Positions 35,042-47,197 of a stretch of DNA of 64,000 bases are shown piece after piece. The stretch covers positions 107,319,277 to 107,383,276 of the forward strand of contig CATIUR010000005.1 in NCBI GenBank assembly GCA_949592205.1, in the 5' to 3' direction. The notes below the pieces were generated by a model. That model was not told the origin of the DNA, made no database searches, and saw only the letters and a program-made list of their open reading frames with translations. Made by a program: the position numbers and the translations under genes. Within the stretch, counting starts at the first letter, position 1. Each line of letters begins with the position of its first letter. This stretch comes from Helichrysum umbraculigerum. Taxonomy: Eukaryota; Streptophyta; Magnoliopsida; Asterales; Asteraceae.

Positions 35042-35056
35042 TTCTCCCCCTGTTAG
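35042..35056 (-). promoter_or_regulatory. Polypurine tract of F
   Basis: On the - strand CTAACAGGGGGAGAA lies directly before the 3' LTR. E (50123-50137) and G (58261-58275) have the same tract followed by the shared phrase around TTTCGTCCCGAAA (+ strand), which is itself an inverted repeat. Confidence 0.85.
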
Positions 35057-35075
35057 AAGAATTTCGTCCCGAAAT

Positions 35076-38000
35076 TTAGCTCGAGTTCGCGTTTAATGTA
35101 GAATCAGTGAATAGCTGAGGATATTTGAGTCGCATTTGGTCTTCCCGTTCCCAAGTGAATTCCGGACCGCGCCGCGAATTCCATCTGACCTTGACGATGG
35201 GAATACGACTTTGTTTCAGTTGTTTGACCTCACGGTCCATGATTTCAGCGGGTTCCTCAACGAAATGAAGTTTATCGTCAACACGAATCTCATCGAGTGG
35301 AATAATAAGTGTCTCATCTGACAGACATTTCTTCAGGTTAGAAATATGAAAGGTAGGGTGCACGCTGCTGAGTTCTGATGGCAGCTGCAATCGATAAGCT
35401 ACGGGGCCGATCCGTTCGAGAATCTCAAAAGGCCCGATGTACCTGGGATTTAACTTCCCGCGTTTGCCAAAATGGATGACGCCTTTCCAAGGCGATACTT
35501 TTAAAAGTACTCGATCCCCAACTTGGAACTCGAGTGGTTTGCGTCTCACGTCAGCATAACTTTTCTGACGATCACGTGCGGCTTTGAGTCTGTTTCGGAT
35601 TTCCACAATTTTCTCAGTGGTGACGTGTATGAGTTCGGGACCAGTGAGTTGACTATCTCCCACTTCAGTCCAACAGATCGGTGATCGGCACTTACGACCG
35701 TACAGTGCCTCAAAAGGTGCAGCCTTAATGCTGGTGTGATAGCTGTTATTGTACGAGAATTCGCACAACGGTAGATGTCTTTCCCAGTTTGTACCGAAAT
35801 CAACTACGCAGGCGCGTAGCATATCTTCCAGTGTCTGAATGGTTCGTTCACTTTGTCCATCGGTTTGAGGATGGTATGTGGTACTCATATCAAGACGAGT
35901 ACCCAATGCTTTTTGAAGTGATTGCCAAAAGTGAGAGGTGAAACGGGCATCTCTGTCGGAGATGATCGAGATTGGAATGCCGTGCTGAGAAACAATTTCT
36001 TTGATGTAGATTTGTGCAAGGCGCTCCATTTTATCGTTTTCCTTGATTGCCAGGAAATGAGCAGATTTGGTGAGACGATCGACGATCACCCAAATGGTAT
36101 CGCAACCGCTCGACGACTTGGGTAGTTTGGTTATGAAATCCATGGCAATTTGTTCCCATTTCCATTCAGGGATTTCAGGTTGTTGGAGTAAACCAGGAGG
36201 TTTCTGATGTTCGGTTTTGACTTTCGAGCAAGTAAGACACTTGCTGACATAAGTGGCGATTTCGGCTTTCATGTTCGGCCACCAATAAAATTCCTTGATT
36301 CCGTGGTACATCTTATCGGATCCCGGATGGATAGAGTATTTGGACTTGTGAGCTTCATCCATTACCAAGTCTCGTAGATTCTCGAAACTAGGCAGCCAGA
36401 TTCGGTTTGAGAAATACCTAATTCCGTTAGATTTGATTTCGAATTGTTTGTCAATACCCCGTAAGGCTTCATTTTTGATGTTTTCAGGTTTCAGGGCTTC
36501 GATCTGAGCGGTATGAATCTGAATGGTAAGATCGTTGTGAATGGTCATACTGAGGGCTCGGACTCGAAGTGGTTTTGGTCGTTCCTTTCGACTGAGGGCA
36601 TCGGCTACAACATTAGCCTTCCCTGGATGGTACTTGATCTCGCAATCGTAATCGGTAAGCAACTCGACCCATCGACGTTGCCTCATGTTAAGATCTTTTT
36701 GGTCAAAGATGTGTTGGAGGCTTTTGTGGTCGGTAAAGATTGTGCACTTAGTGCCGTAGAGATAATGTCTCCAGATTTTGAGAGCGAACACGACAGCTCC
36801 AAGTTCGAGATCATGAGTGGTGTAGTTCTTTTCGTGAATTTTGAGTTGTCGGGAGGCGTAGGCAATAACTTTGTCCCGTTGCATCAGCACGTAACCGAGA
36901 CCTTGATGAGAAGCATCGCAGTATACCACGAAGTCATCGGTGCCTTCGGGTAAGGATAGAATGGGAGCACTGCAAAGCTTTTGTTTCAGAAGTTGGAACG
37001 CTGACTCTTGTTTATCGGTCCAATCGAACCTTTTGTCCTTCTGAGTCAGTACTGTGAGTGGTTGAGCTATTTTGGAGAAATTTTCGATAAATCGCCGATA
37101 GTACCCAGCAAGACCCAAGAATTGACGTACTTCAGTTGCAGTGGTGGGTGCTTGCCAGTCTTTGATAGCCTCGATTTTTGATGGGTCAACGTGAATTCCC
37201 TGACTGTCGATCACGTGACCAAGGAATTGAACGGTTTGTATCCAGAACTCACACTTAGAGAATTTCGCATAAAGCTCCTCGTGTCTAAGTAGTTCTAGGA
37301 TTGTTTTGAGATGTTGCGCGTGTTCTTGCTCGTTGCGCGAATAGATGAGGATGTCATCGATAAAAACAATGACAAACTTGTCGAGGTAAGGTTTACACAC
37401 CCGGTTCATGAGATCCATGAATACAGCCGGTGCGTTGGTTAGACCGAAGGGCATCACTTGAAATTCGTAGTGCCCGTAACGAGTTCTGAAAGCAGTTTTT
37501 GGAATATCGGTGTCGCGAACCCGTAATTGATGATATCCTGATCGCAGGTCGATTTTTGAGTAGAAACTTGAACCCTGAAGTTGGTCAAATAGATCATCAA
37601 TGCGAGGAAGTGGGTATCGGTTTTTGACGGTCAATTTGTTCAACTCTCGATAGTCGATGCACATTCTGAAAGAACCGTCCTTCTTTTTAACAAATAAGAC
37701 CGGAGCTCCCCAAGGTGAAGAACTCGGTCTAATGAATCCTCTATCCAGGAGTTCCTGTAACTGGGTGGACAACTCCTGAAGTTCGGATGGGGCTAAACGG
37801 TACGGTGCGCGGGCCACCGGTGCGGCACCCGGCACGAGATCGATTGAGAACTCAACCTGTCTGGATGGAGGTAGACCAGGTAGTTCTTCCGGAAAGACTT
37901 CGGGAAAGTCTCTAACAATTGGCACATCCTCAAGTCGCTTCTCCTCCGACTTCTTCTCTGTGATGTGTGCAAGTATTGCAGGGTAACCTTTTCTCAGAAA

Positions 38001-39524
38001 TTTTCGGGTTTTTAAGCAGGAGATGATATTGAGTCTCGTCCCACCGGTCTCCCCCTGTATGATCAAGGTTCTACCGACGGCGAGTGGAATGCGGACGATC
38101 TTATCGTAACAAACAATTTCAGCTCGGTGTTTGGACAACCAGTCCATTCCAATGATGACGTCGAAACTTCCGATTTCAATGGGTACAAGATCGATTGAAA
38201 AGGTTTCGTCGGCTAGGTTTAAAGTGCAATTAGGTATCACACTATTGGTTTCTATAAGTTTCCTATTTGCTAGCTCTATAGTGTACTTAACATCTAAGGC
38301 AACAGGAGTGATCTCAAGTAGTGGGCAAAAGTCATCAGAGATAAAGCTTCTATCAGCACCGGTATCAAATAGAACAAAAGCAGTTAAGTTGTTGAGGAGG
38401 AACATACCCGAGACCACATTCGGGTCTTGGCGGGCGTCCCCGGATTTGATGACGAAGGCTCTGCTTCGGGTGTTGTTGTTGTTGCTGTTGCGGTTGTTGT
38501 TGTTGTTGTTGTTATTCTTCAGCTTTGGGCACGTGTCCCTGAAGTGCCCGGGGTTTCCACACTCAAAGCAGACTTTGGGTGTCCTGGTGTTGTTAGGGTT
38601 GTTGTTAGGAGAGTGGCAATCTTTGGTAAGGTGGTCGTTCCTCTTGCAATTGTTCCAAAAGGGACCACAGGAACCTTCGTGATGGCGGCTGCACTTGGAA
38701 CAATAGGGTTTGCTCCCAGTGTAGCCCCGTTTGATGTCTGTGGTGGTGTTGTAGGCTTTGATGGTGTCGGGTTTCTTGTTTTGTTGGTTTGGGTGGTTGT
38801 TGTGGTAGTCGGACCACTTTCTTTTGTTGTTGTGGGAGGATGAAGTGAGTGGTTCAGAATCTTGGCTCATTGACATCAGGTCTTGGGCCAGTAGGATTGC
38901 ACCGTCAATGGTGGTTTGATTTGAAGAGGCGACGTGCCCCCGAACAGGCTCAGGAAGACCAAGGATGTACTTCCTGATTTTATCAGGTTCTGTGCATACC
39001 ATGGCTGGGCGGAGGGCAGCGAGTTGTTGGAATCTGGTGGTATAACCATCGATATCACCACCCTGAACCTTTAGGTTCCAGAACTCCTCGTCTAGCTTTT
39101 GGAGTTTGTCGATTGAGCAATATTTGGCGGTGAGTTTTGCTTTCAAATCCTCCCAAGTTATTTGGTAGGCAGTGTCAGCACCCACGGATTGGGTATATGA
39201 GTTCCATCAAGAGTGGGCATCATCTTCGAGAGAGCAGGTAGCGAAGTTTACTTTGTCGTTCTCCGCGCATTTGCTGACACGGAAAACGGTTTCCATTTTC
39301 TCGAACCATCTAATCAGTCCGATGGCTCCTTCAGTACCCTTGAAACTTGAGGGTTTGCAGCTCTGAAAGTCCTTGTAAGAACAAGGTTTAGTAGCGGGGG
39401 TTTCAGCGGCATCGCTGTTTCTAGCGGAATTCTGTGGAGTATTCCGAGCCAAGGCTTCAGTCACAGCCTGGGTTATGAGCGATGTAAGCTGAGCATCGGT
39501 GTATGGTCTTGACTTTGGCGGCAT
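35076..39524 (-). pseudogene. Tekay gag-pol polyprotein of F, one in-frame TGA
   Basis: One frame of about 1482 codons from ATG (MPPKSRPYTD) at 39524, interrupted only by TGA at 39207-39209 where E and G have tryptophan (TWWN). Counting from the methionine at 39185: gag core 1-110; zinc knuckle CFECGNPGHFRDTC at 206-219; protease DTGA at 274; RT with FIDD at 609-612; RNase H with CDASH near 756; integrase zinc region (H945, H953, C983, C986) and D1016, D1077, E1113; a chromodomain-like end (VRWNSRRGPEFTWERED) near 1340. Order and chromodomain identify the Tekay/Del chromovirus lineage, whose chromodomains are thought to guide insertion to chromatin marks. The TGG-to-TGA change probably inactivates it unless read through. 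Confidence 0.95.
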
Positions 39525-39818
39525 GATTCTTCAATAAAAGAAATGAAGATACATGAGATTTTGTAAGAAAGTTGTATTTATCTCAGATGTACATGTATAA
39601 AGGCGGTAATACATAACATCAATATGAAAAAGAGTTATGGCAACTAATATGAGTTGAAACAGCAAGGAATATTTGATAGATAGTACAAGTTCAAAGGTTA
39701 CATCTCACGGATGTATTACAAAAAGTGTCGGGAATTGTTACATCCGACTAATTTATAGAGTAGCACTAGATAGTCATTAAATTACGAGATAGTTTACAAG
39801 ACAAAGACTACACTAGTC

Positions 39819-40304
39819 TTAACGTAGATTAATCTGCTCCATCATTTCAATGAGACGATCCACCGTATTTGCAAGTCTGCTGGCCTGTCGGGCATTGTCT
39901 TCAGCCAAGGCCAGTCACTGTACCAAACTGCCAACGTATTCCTCTGATACCCATGAGCGTTGCTCACACTCCTCAAGTCTGTGTTTCAAAAGAGCGGTTT
40001 CCACGCTTATCTCCACCACTTTGTTGAAAAGAACGTCCACATTATTAACGGTGGTTTCGTTGTCCTCAGAGACTTGTGCGATGCGTTCAAGGGATGTAAG
40101 TCTCCAGTTTTCGTTCGTTTCCTGCAACACGACATCCATGGTGCGAAGTCGCTGCTCGTGTTGGTTCACCCTAGCGGCTAAGGCCGGCAAGGTGAAGTGT
40201 GTGGGGTACGGGCCAGCTCGAGGCAACCTGGCGTTCCTCCTTGCTACCCTTGGGTTCTGCGACCCGGATTGAGAGCGAGATGAATTTGATGGTGTGGTTG
40301 CCAT
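39819..40304 (-). pseudogene. Leader ORF upstream of gag in F (coiled-coil protein)
   Basis: A separate frame of about 161 codons lies on the sense strand between the primer site and gag, beginning MATTPSNSSRSQ at 40304. A TGA at 39915-39917 interrupts it, after which the frame stays open to TAA at 39819-39821. The middle and end have heptad-like spacing (LAARVNQHEQRLRTMDVVL; ASRLANTVDRLIEMMEQI), suggesting a coiled coil. It has no match I recognise. G has an unrelated-looking ORF in the same place. Function unknown. Confidence 0.55.
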
Positions 40305-40617
40305 TTCTGAGACAAAGCGTTAGTAAGAGTGAGGCCTATATTCATATAGTTCCTATATAATATAGCCTATTGAGTGTCTAGCATAAACAAGTTTGACTCT
40401 CGGTCCTCTCGAGGTCAGAGTCTTCTAGTGTACCCTGTTCAGCCATAACTACTTTCAGATCTTACATCATCTTTGCTTAATTGTACATAGTTGATCAGGC
40501 TATGTTAAATTAAACTCGTATGATGTAATCACTGAACCAGTTATACCTAATAAGGAATACTGCCTAATGGTCATAGTCTAGGCTCACTAAATGCAACCTA
40601 GTTCACTATAACCTTAG

Positions 40618-40629
40618 GCTCTGATACCA
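40618..40629 (-). promoter_or_regulatory. Primer-binding site of F (initiator Met tRNA)
   Basis: On the - strand TGGTATCAGAGC, the standard complement of the initiator Met tRNA 3' end, lies 3 bases inside the 5' LTR. Confidence 0.95.
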
Positions 40630-40632
40630 ATC

Positions 40633-43210
40633 TGTAACACCCCCAAATTTAATGATTTGCGGAAGCACGATTTGGGTGTTACTAATCAATAACAAAGCAC
40701 AAAGATATACAGTAAATGACTCTATATGCGTCGTTTTAACAAAATATATTAATATTGAGAATGTTTACAACATTTATAGCTTTACATAGCTCGAGTTTAA
40801 ATAAAAGGAGATTTCAGTACATAAGTACTTGTACAAAATATACTAATGCAAGAAAATCTCAATCGTCTGTATGCTGACTCGAGCTAAAAGTCCTGAAGCC
40901 GAAGCAATCTACTGCTTGGTACCTGCGATACATGCTAAATGGGTCAGCTAAAGCTGGTGAGCTCACAGGTTTGAAATCCAGTAATATAGTATGAACCGCA
41001 AGATTTAAATAATTGAATTGCATCCAGCAATTGATAATGTATATGTATACAGCCATGAGCACATAGTTGAGCTTAACTCGAGGGCCGGGTCCCCTATAGA
41101 GAATTCCGGGCGAGGTGCCTCCACGAATGCCTAATCAACATTCGTCTTCCCAAATATTAGTACGTCCGTTTACCCGGTTAGTGCTTTCTAACCCGAACGA
41201 GGAGGGTCAATCATATATGGTACCATATACTAATATTCACGCTACAACGTATTAACAACTATGCTGACGGAGGACTTTAAATGATTAGTTGTGAAAAAAA
41301 CTCATGTAGTATATGGAAATGTTTGTACTCGCGTTCACATGTTAAAAATGAGCAATATATCACACCCCTGAGTAAAATAGTAAAAAGAGGGGCTATGAGA
41401 CTCACCTGAGTCTTGTGAGTTTAACTCAATAAACTTGAGTTGATTAGCCGAGTAATGAAGTCCAAAGACTTGTAACCTGAGGGTGTCCACGACACGCGAT
41501 GGTTATAAACATGATTGGGTATCTCAAAAGATCACCCTTGTAGTTGTTACACAACTATATATATGTCCAAATTACTACGATTTGGTTGATTTGTTAAGTG
41601 TTTGAAAACGTGTATGGCCCGTTGGTGATTAATTGTAATAATAGTCCTGATGTTATCACATTGATTTAGAAGTGTTATACTTAAAAAGTATATTCCATTA
41701 TGTTTGAAAAGTTGTATCATATAAGCGTTTTGAAGTCATACAAGTTTGACACTTGGTGAGAAATGTGCTTACGGAATCTAAGTACGGGGGTCCGGGGGCA
41801 GCGCCCCTGGCGGAGTCCAAGGGGCTGGCCCCTGGCTGGGGTCGAGATGCCAGGTCAGCTCGAAAAAATTTTATTTCTACTATATTGCTTTGGTGAAAAA
41901 CGCATCTGGGATCTGAATTCGGGTAAAATCGAGTGATAAATTTCGAGTCTCGACACTTAGTAAAAATCTGAGTTTTATGTGTTTTGCGACACAATATGCG
42001 ACACAAAAGTTGTTATGCGACATAAGGGTTGTGTCGCATAGAAATGCGACACAATGTCTATGCGACACAATGGTTGTGTCGCATAGATGCGAGATGCTGA
42101 TTCAACAGCGACATAGTGATTGTGTCGTATGAAAATACGACATAGAATACGACATAATGGTTGTGTCGCAAAACTTACGACACTAATTCTTTGGTACGAC
42201 ACAAGATGCGACATAATAGGTTTTATACGACATAACATGCGAAATACGACATAACGTGCGACACAACAGGTAAAATACGACACAACATGCGACACAAGGC
42301 TTGTGTCGCATGGAAGAACACCAGCCCAGAAAGTCCGGCTGTCAAGATTTTTCCGGCCAAAAACCCAATTCAAACCCGTTTTTAAGCTATAAAATCGTGT
42401 TATACACATTGTAATGGACATATACAAGTTATATAAACACTAACAAGTGAAAATACAAAGAAATCGAGAGTTTTCGGGATTTTGTCGGAAACTTACAAAG
42501 TGCCGAAATGGAAATCCGGAAAGATGGAAATGTAGATCGTTGCGAGGTGGTCGTGAATCTCTAAAAATATTGACGATCCGGTTGCATTTGATTGTGTTAT
42601 TTTGTGATTTAGGTGGATGGTGGTGGTTTGGTTGTTTTGTAGAAAAGAGAGAAAAGAAAGTAAGAGAGAGAGAGAGAGATAGAAAGAAATGAGAGAAATG
42701 AATAGGGAAGGTGGGAGGTTATCCTCCCATTTTCCAGTCTTCGACTCGTGCTCCGTGCGGTGTTCGTTTTCTCCGTCATTTAACGTTTTAATGAATATTT
42801 CGCGCGTTAATTATCTATTTTAAAATACGAATTTTGCTTAATAATTTAATTAAATTGTTTTACCCATTATCTAATAATTTAAAGATTTAAAATGTGATTT
42901 AAATAATTTGCGTATTTTGTTGTTAATTTGGTAAGTTTCAATTGTACGATACGAATTGTAATTTGAACATTATTAAAATAATATTTTTAACATAATAGTG
43001 TTACTTAATAAAATTTGTCACCAACGTCCGTATTTATGGAAATCGAAATACATTCGACTTAAATTGCGTACGATTTAATCAAATCGCATTTTCGTATATA
43101 TTCAACAATATATATAATTCGATACATTAATTAGCCTAACACAGAACTAATTACATGTATTAACAGAGAATTAGGCACTAATTTCTAGTCCTAATTTGGC
43201 GGGTGTTACA
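40633..43210 (-). repeat. 5' LTR of F (2578 bp)
   Basis: Matches 32466-35041. It has the array at 41986-42309, a GC-rich block at 41783-41845, a candidate splice donor in the sense direction (CAG|GTGAGTCTCATAGCCCC, near 41397-41410) and a conserved acceptor-like TTTAGCATGTATCGCAG near 40925-40941. Confidence 0.95.
41986..42309. repeat. Inverted-repeat array in 5' LTR of F
   Basis: About twenty GCGACAYAA or TTGTGTCGC half-sites. Perfect 21-bp units (9-base arms, 3-base spacer) lie at 42062-42082 and 42289-42309. Steps between half-sites are irregular (12-19 bp). Confidence 0.85.
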
Positions 43211-43215
43211 TCGCA

Positions 43216-43590
43216 CACCTACCACATACTCCGCACCACTACCCACTCATAGATCCACATCTGGTACAGCGAGAGTTTACTCAGTACACGTACCATCACC
43301 AGCCCGTCAACAGGCATCATTGCCTCATCCGACTATACCCCTTCCGACCCATGACCAGCACCCAGAGGCTAGCACATCATATAGACCAGATTTACTCTAC
43401 ATTGGCACCGATGCATTATTCACTGACGGCAGGTGTCACCATTGAGGATATGCTCGCACTTGGTTATGATGATGTGATGTTACTTCCAGCGATGATCCTC
43501 AGGCAGATATTGATTCAGAGAGGATTACTCCCTCCAGATGAGCAGAGAGTATCCACTGGACAGCAGTCAGTCGCAGGACCCGCAACCTAG
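43216..43590 (+). pseudogene. Athila ORF1 of C, second part
   Basis: The reading frame left at 32465 resumes here without a shift and runs to TGA at 43443-43445. A second frame (43351-43590, ending near GQQSVAGPAT) holds the rest of the conserved tail, so one frameshift lies near 43430. The tail matches 19870-20020 of B. Confidence 0.65.
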
Positions 43591-45895
43591 CCTGATGACA
43601 TACCAGTGGAGGATCCTCCATTCTAGACTATATATCTTTTGATTTATGTTTCATATCACTGACTTTCGTATTGTATTGATTACAGTGATCTCTATCTTGC
43701 ACTTGGTTAAAACTTTTGGGATATTTCTCGACCTATATGGTTGAGCTTTATTAAATTATGTTTATCGTAGTTACTTATTAAGTTTGTTTCTTTATTTAGA
43801 ATAAGTGATTGAATGTGTAATGACGAATGAGCAAGAAACCACTAGAGATGACGAGCTTTCAAAAGAAGAACCCGTGACGTCAAAGGCAGACAAACAAGAT
43901 TTACACAACTGCAGACCATGGAACTTACACACATCTCAGGAGAGGAACTTTGGTCTATCTTCTTCTGAAACTCGCACGTGCTAACTCTTCAAAGATCTAA
44001 GTGTGGGATCACAACCCATACTACAAGACGTCTTAGCAAGAATAGCCTCCAAATCTTAAATCACAAAAGTGTGAAATTCACTAATAAGAATTTCCTCTTA
44101 CATTATGGAATGACTCTTAGCTAAGCATGGATGGAAAGCACTGTGCACCAGATTAGGACATACGAAGCTGAATCACTCTTAATGAAGATCTTCAAATTTT
44201 CAGCTCTCACTACTAAACGTTAAATCATCATCTGGGGAGTTTCTTACCTTTCACCTCGTTTTCATTACTTGATTCATTTTGTTAGCTTAGGAAAGCAAAT
44301 TAATCCATACTCTATCCAAACTTATCACTAAGTGTGGGATTCCAGCCCAAACCAAACACTTGAGAAACATTTTCTATATATTCAAACTCTAAGTGTGGGA
44401 TTATATTTTTAAATATAATCTCAACTCAAGAGAACATTAGGGACAATGTTCCTGTAAGTGTGGGATAGCAGGTATAGAATACCTTGGATAGGATGTTTAC
44501 AGATTTTAATGTCTGAATAGCCCTACTCAGAAAATGTTCCTCAAAATTTTCAAAATTTTTAAAACAAAAACAATAAAGTATGAGCGAAATCACCCGATTA
44601 GCTCTGTTATTTTTGAGTGACAATATCTTTCAAAGAGTATCCATTTCTAATATGATTTAGTTATTCAGGATTATTAGGGAAATAAGATAGGAATTTCTTA
44701 AATAAGTAGTGACCATCTAAGGAGCATGGCTAGGCACATACAAACCCTAATTTGCAGTGAGGTTTTGAGCCTTAAAAGCATTCATTTTAAATGCTACATT
44801 GTTCATTTCTTGTGTGTGCCGATGCTAGTATCTCTAAGTTAGAACTTGTTCCCGACATACGCTTCGAGACCACATTGGAGAGTACCGTACGCGGTATAGG
44901 TGCAATTAGATGATCTCGACATTCCTTAGGATTTAACCCATTTTTAAAATACCTTTTCAAGCCCAAAACCCTTCCAATACTCATTTTTAGTATCGATGAT
45001 CCACCTAGAAAACCCTGTTGAGCCTAAATACAATAATTCAAAACCCTACATTTTTAAACCACTTATCCAAAATTCCAAACAACTTATCTTAGAATTTCTG
45101 AGGATTATGAAAAACATCTTGAAGAATCTCCTTCCAAATTGATCTACTCCTCCGTGTTCACCAAAATTGAAGAAAATTAAAGGTGCAAAAAATTGGCACC
45201 AAAAGAAAAAGACTCGAAGAAGTCCGTGATAAGAAAGAAGAGATTTCCAAAAGAAAAGCAGAAAAATATCCTTGGAAGTTCTCTGGCAAAGAAATTCTGA
45301 AGAAAGAAAAGAAATAAAAAGCAGAAAAATAAAAAGAAAATAAAAAGAAAAGAAAATAAAGCTAAGTACTTCAAAGTATCAATCGTTCAAAGAAATATCC
45401 GATGAAATACGAGTAGCTATCTTCTCCAATAAGTTTTCCATGATTCTTAGAATGCCTAAGATAAGCAATCTCTTTCAACCAAAAATCACCACTATCCATA
45501 CCCCTTAACCCTCACAAAAATTACAACCCACTTGAATGTCTTGGGATAATTAGCGCCGTCCTCTTCCTAAGTGGTGGAGATCTGATTCTCGACCAAGCAT
45601 ATGATGATGAGTGTTGCATGACTGGCTAATGAGCGATTTCAATTGTGCTAGAATAATAGGAAACCCGATACACTCTGAGTGAATTGAGTGACCACCTTTA
45701 GTGAGATCGCCTAGTCATGTATACTTCAAGATCACAAGATTTGGAAAGTATGCTTGGAAAGTCAGTATTTATTTCTGAAAGGACCATTCTAACTTTCCCT
45801 GTGTTCTCAAAATAATTTTTCCATATAACCAAGTGGTTACTTTTTGGAGATGTTTTAACTCACCTAAACTGTTTTCACAAAGACATAAAGGAGTT
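43591..45895 (+). other. Conserved non-coding 3' region of C
   Basis: No gene was found. TAAGTGTGGGAT copies are at 43997-44009, 44328-44340, 44389-44401 and 44455-44466. The stem TACCG/CGGTA is at 44883-44896, the fixed-loop hairpin at 45182-45200, a purine-rich tract at 45200-45370 and GGGATAATTAGCGCCG near 45542. It is more similar to A than to B. Confidence 0.65.
45182..45200 (+). other. Covarying hairpin with fixed 9-nt loop (copy in C)
   Basis: GGTGC pairs with GCACC around AAAAAATTG. Same position relative to the purine tract as in A and B. Confidence 0.6.
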
Positions 45896-45933
45896 GTTGC
45901 TTGAGGACAAGCAACGTTTAAGTGTGGGATACT
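45896..45933 (+). promoter_or_regulatory. Hairpin plus polypurine-like tract of C
   Basis: GTTGCTTG/CAAGCAAC around AGGA (45896-45915), then TTTAAGTGTGGGAT ending at 45930, 3 bases before the right LTR. Confidence 0.65.
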
Positions 45934-46202
45934 TAATGTGACTCAAAAAGTTATGTTTTTAAGTACTTATTTCCGCACTTTTTGGACTATTCTCTGGTAA
46001 AAACATTTCAAAATAATCATTTATCATCAAAAATCATCAAGGTAGTCTAAATACGGACGTTGCTACAAAAATCAGTTAAAACATCCAATTTACACGCAAA
46101 CCGAGGTAAAAACAATCACCTTAAATATTCCATTCTTAATTATCCTATGAAGTTAAATATTAATGCATATTTTATAATTCCATAGGAAAAACCAAGACCG
46201 GA
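45934..46202 (+). repeat. Right LTR of C, first 269 bases
   Basis: Begins TAATGTGACTC (first G changed to A) and matches 10509-10775. It is cut at 46202 by element G; the rest must lie beyond the window. Confidence 0.85.
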
Positions 46203-47197
46203 TGTCACACCCCGCCAAACGGTAATTACAATTACATAGAGTGGTTTGCGGAAGCTTAGTGACGTGGCGGGGGTGCGAGCAGTAATAACAACCAACATAT
46301 ACATACATACTCAGAGCATATGGTTATTGCAGAACGAAATAGATTAAGATGCCATTAGTTAAAGTTTTACAAAAGATTACCACTTGAAAAGTAGTAACAG
46401 TAATAGTAGTGGTTGAAATCAGTATTTCATAATTTCATAGGTATGACTGCAGTAATCGCAGTTATACAGAGGAAATCCAAGTGTCCCAAAAGTAGTGGCA
46501 TCCTAACAAGTCCAGGGTAGTCCGTCCTGATATGCATGCAGATCTTACTTACGCTGCTAATTCCCTGAAAAACATAGAGTAAAACGTCAACAAAATTGTT
46601 GAGTGAATTCACAAGTTTGTTTGTTATGTAGGAAACACAAGTTATAAACAAATAACATTTCCTAAATCAGTTATCAGTAGGAAACACAAGTTAACCTAAA
46701 TAAAGATTAACATTTCCAAATAAGTGTACGTAGGAATTCCTTTCCTAATCAATAGTTTAGTGCGTGGGAATATTTAGACGGTGATCCCTTGAAAGGTGAG
46801 CTAAACCTGTCAAGTAAGGTAACCCGATCTAACCCTATAACCAAACCACAACCCTAATCTGTTGCTGTTTGCCATGCTGGACAATTAAGTATACGCTCCC
46901 AAATCCGTAGGAGGGTCGTCACGGCGATAGTACTATCCGTATACTCAGTGGCTAGAGTCACCTAGCTAATGGTTATAGTCTGTAGCCATAACGTCTTTTA
47001 TGCACTACATCGTTCAGCCTAGATCTGTACCAAGATTCGTTGTCTAAATTCCCAAAATAGTATGAAAACATTTCATAAATCATAGTTCAAGTAGTTGTGT
47101 GAAATACCCTTTCACAAACAGTCACGTATGAAATACCCTTTCATAAACAATCAAGTAAATACATACAGTATTTAAAGCAGTTGTCGCATGCAGTTAT
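46203..47197 (-). repeat. 3' LTR of G, first part
   Basis: Starts TGTCACACCCCGCC. It contains self-complementary pieces: GGAAA/TTTCC with inner GTTAT/ATAAC or GTTAA/TTAAC near 46630-46720, and three TRTGAAA/TTTCAYA hairpins at 47061-47145. GTTAT (47193-47197) is the duplication made by E. Confidence 0.85.

Larger units (their letters stand above)
32466..43210 (-). mobile_element. Complete Tekay-type element F inside ORF1 of C
   Basis: A 10,745-bp element with duplication TCGCA at 32461-32465 and 43211-43215. LTRs are 32466-35041 (3') and 40633-43210 (5'), about 99% identical by eye. It has a Met-tRNA primer site, polypurine tract, gag-pol (35076-39524) and a leader ORF (39819-40304). Coding is interrupted by one TGA in gag and one in the leader ORF; otherwise it looks complete. 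Confidence 0.95.
10509..46202 (+). mobile_element. Athila-type element C (framework element, split by B, F and G)
   Basis: The left LTR starts at 10509 (TGATGTGACTC) and is interrupted by B at 12546-27589, resuming at 27590 and ending at 27952. The interior is interrupted by F (32466-43210). The right LTR begins at 45934 with the same sequence as 10509 and is cut at 46202 by G. Without inserts the left LTR is about 2400 bp and the interior about 7.2 kb, closely matching B. It encodes a degraded helical ORF and an ORF1 protein, with no gag core, RT or integrase seen. Confidence 0.85.

Noticed and set aside
38131..38843. Long + strand ORFs opposite the gag of F (and 61604-62167 opposite G)
   Set aside because: Antisense shadows of zinc-knuckle and Asn-rich coding sequence.
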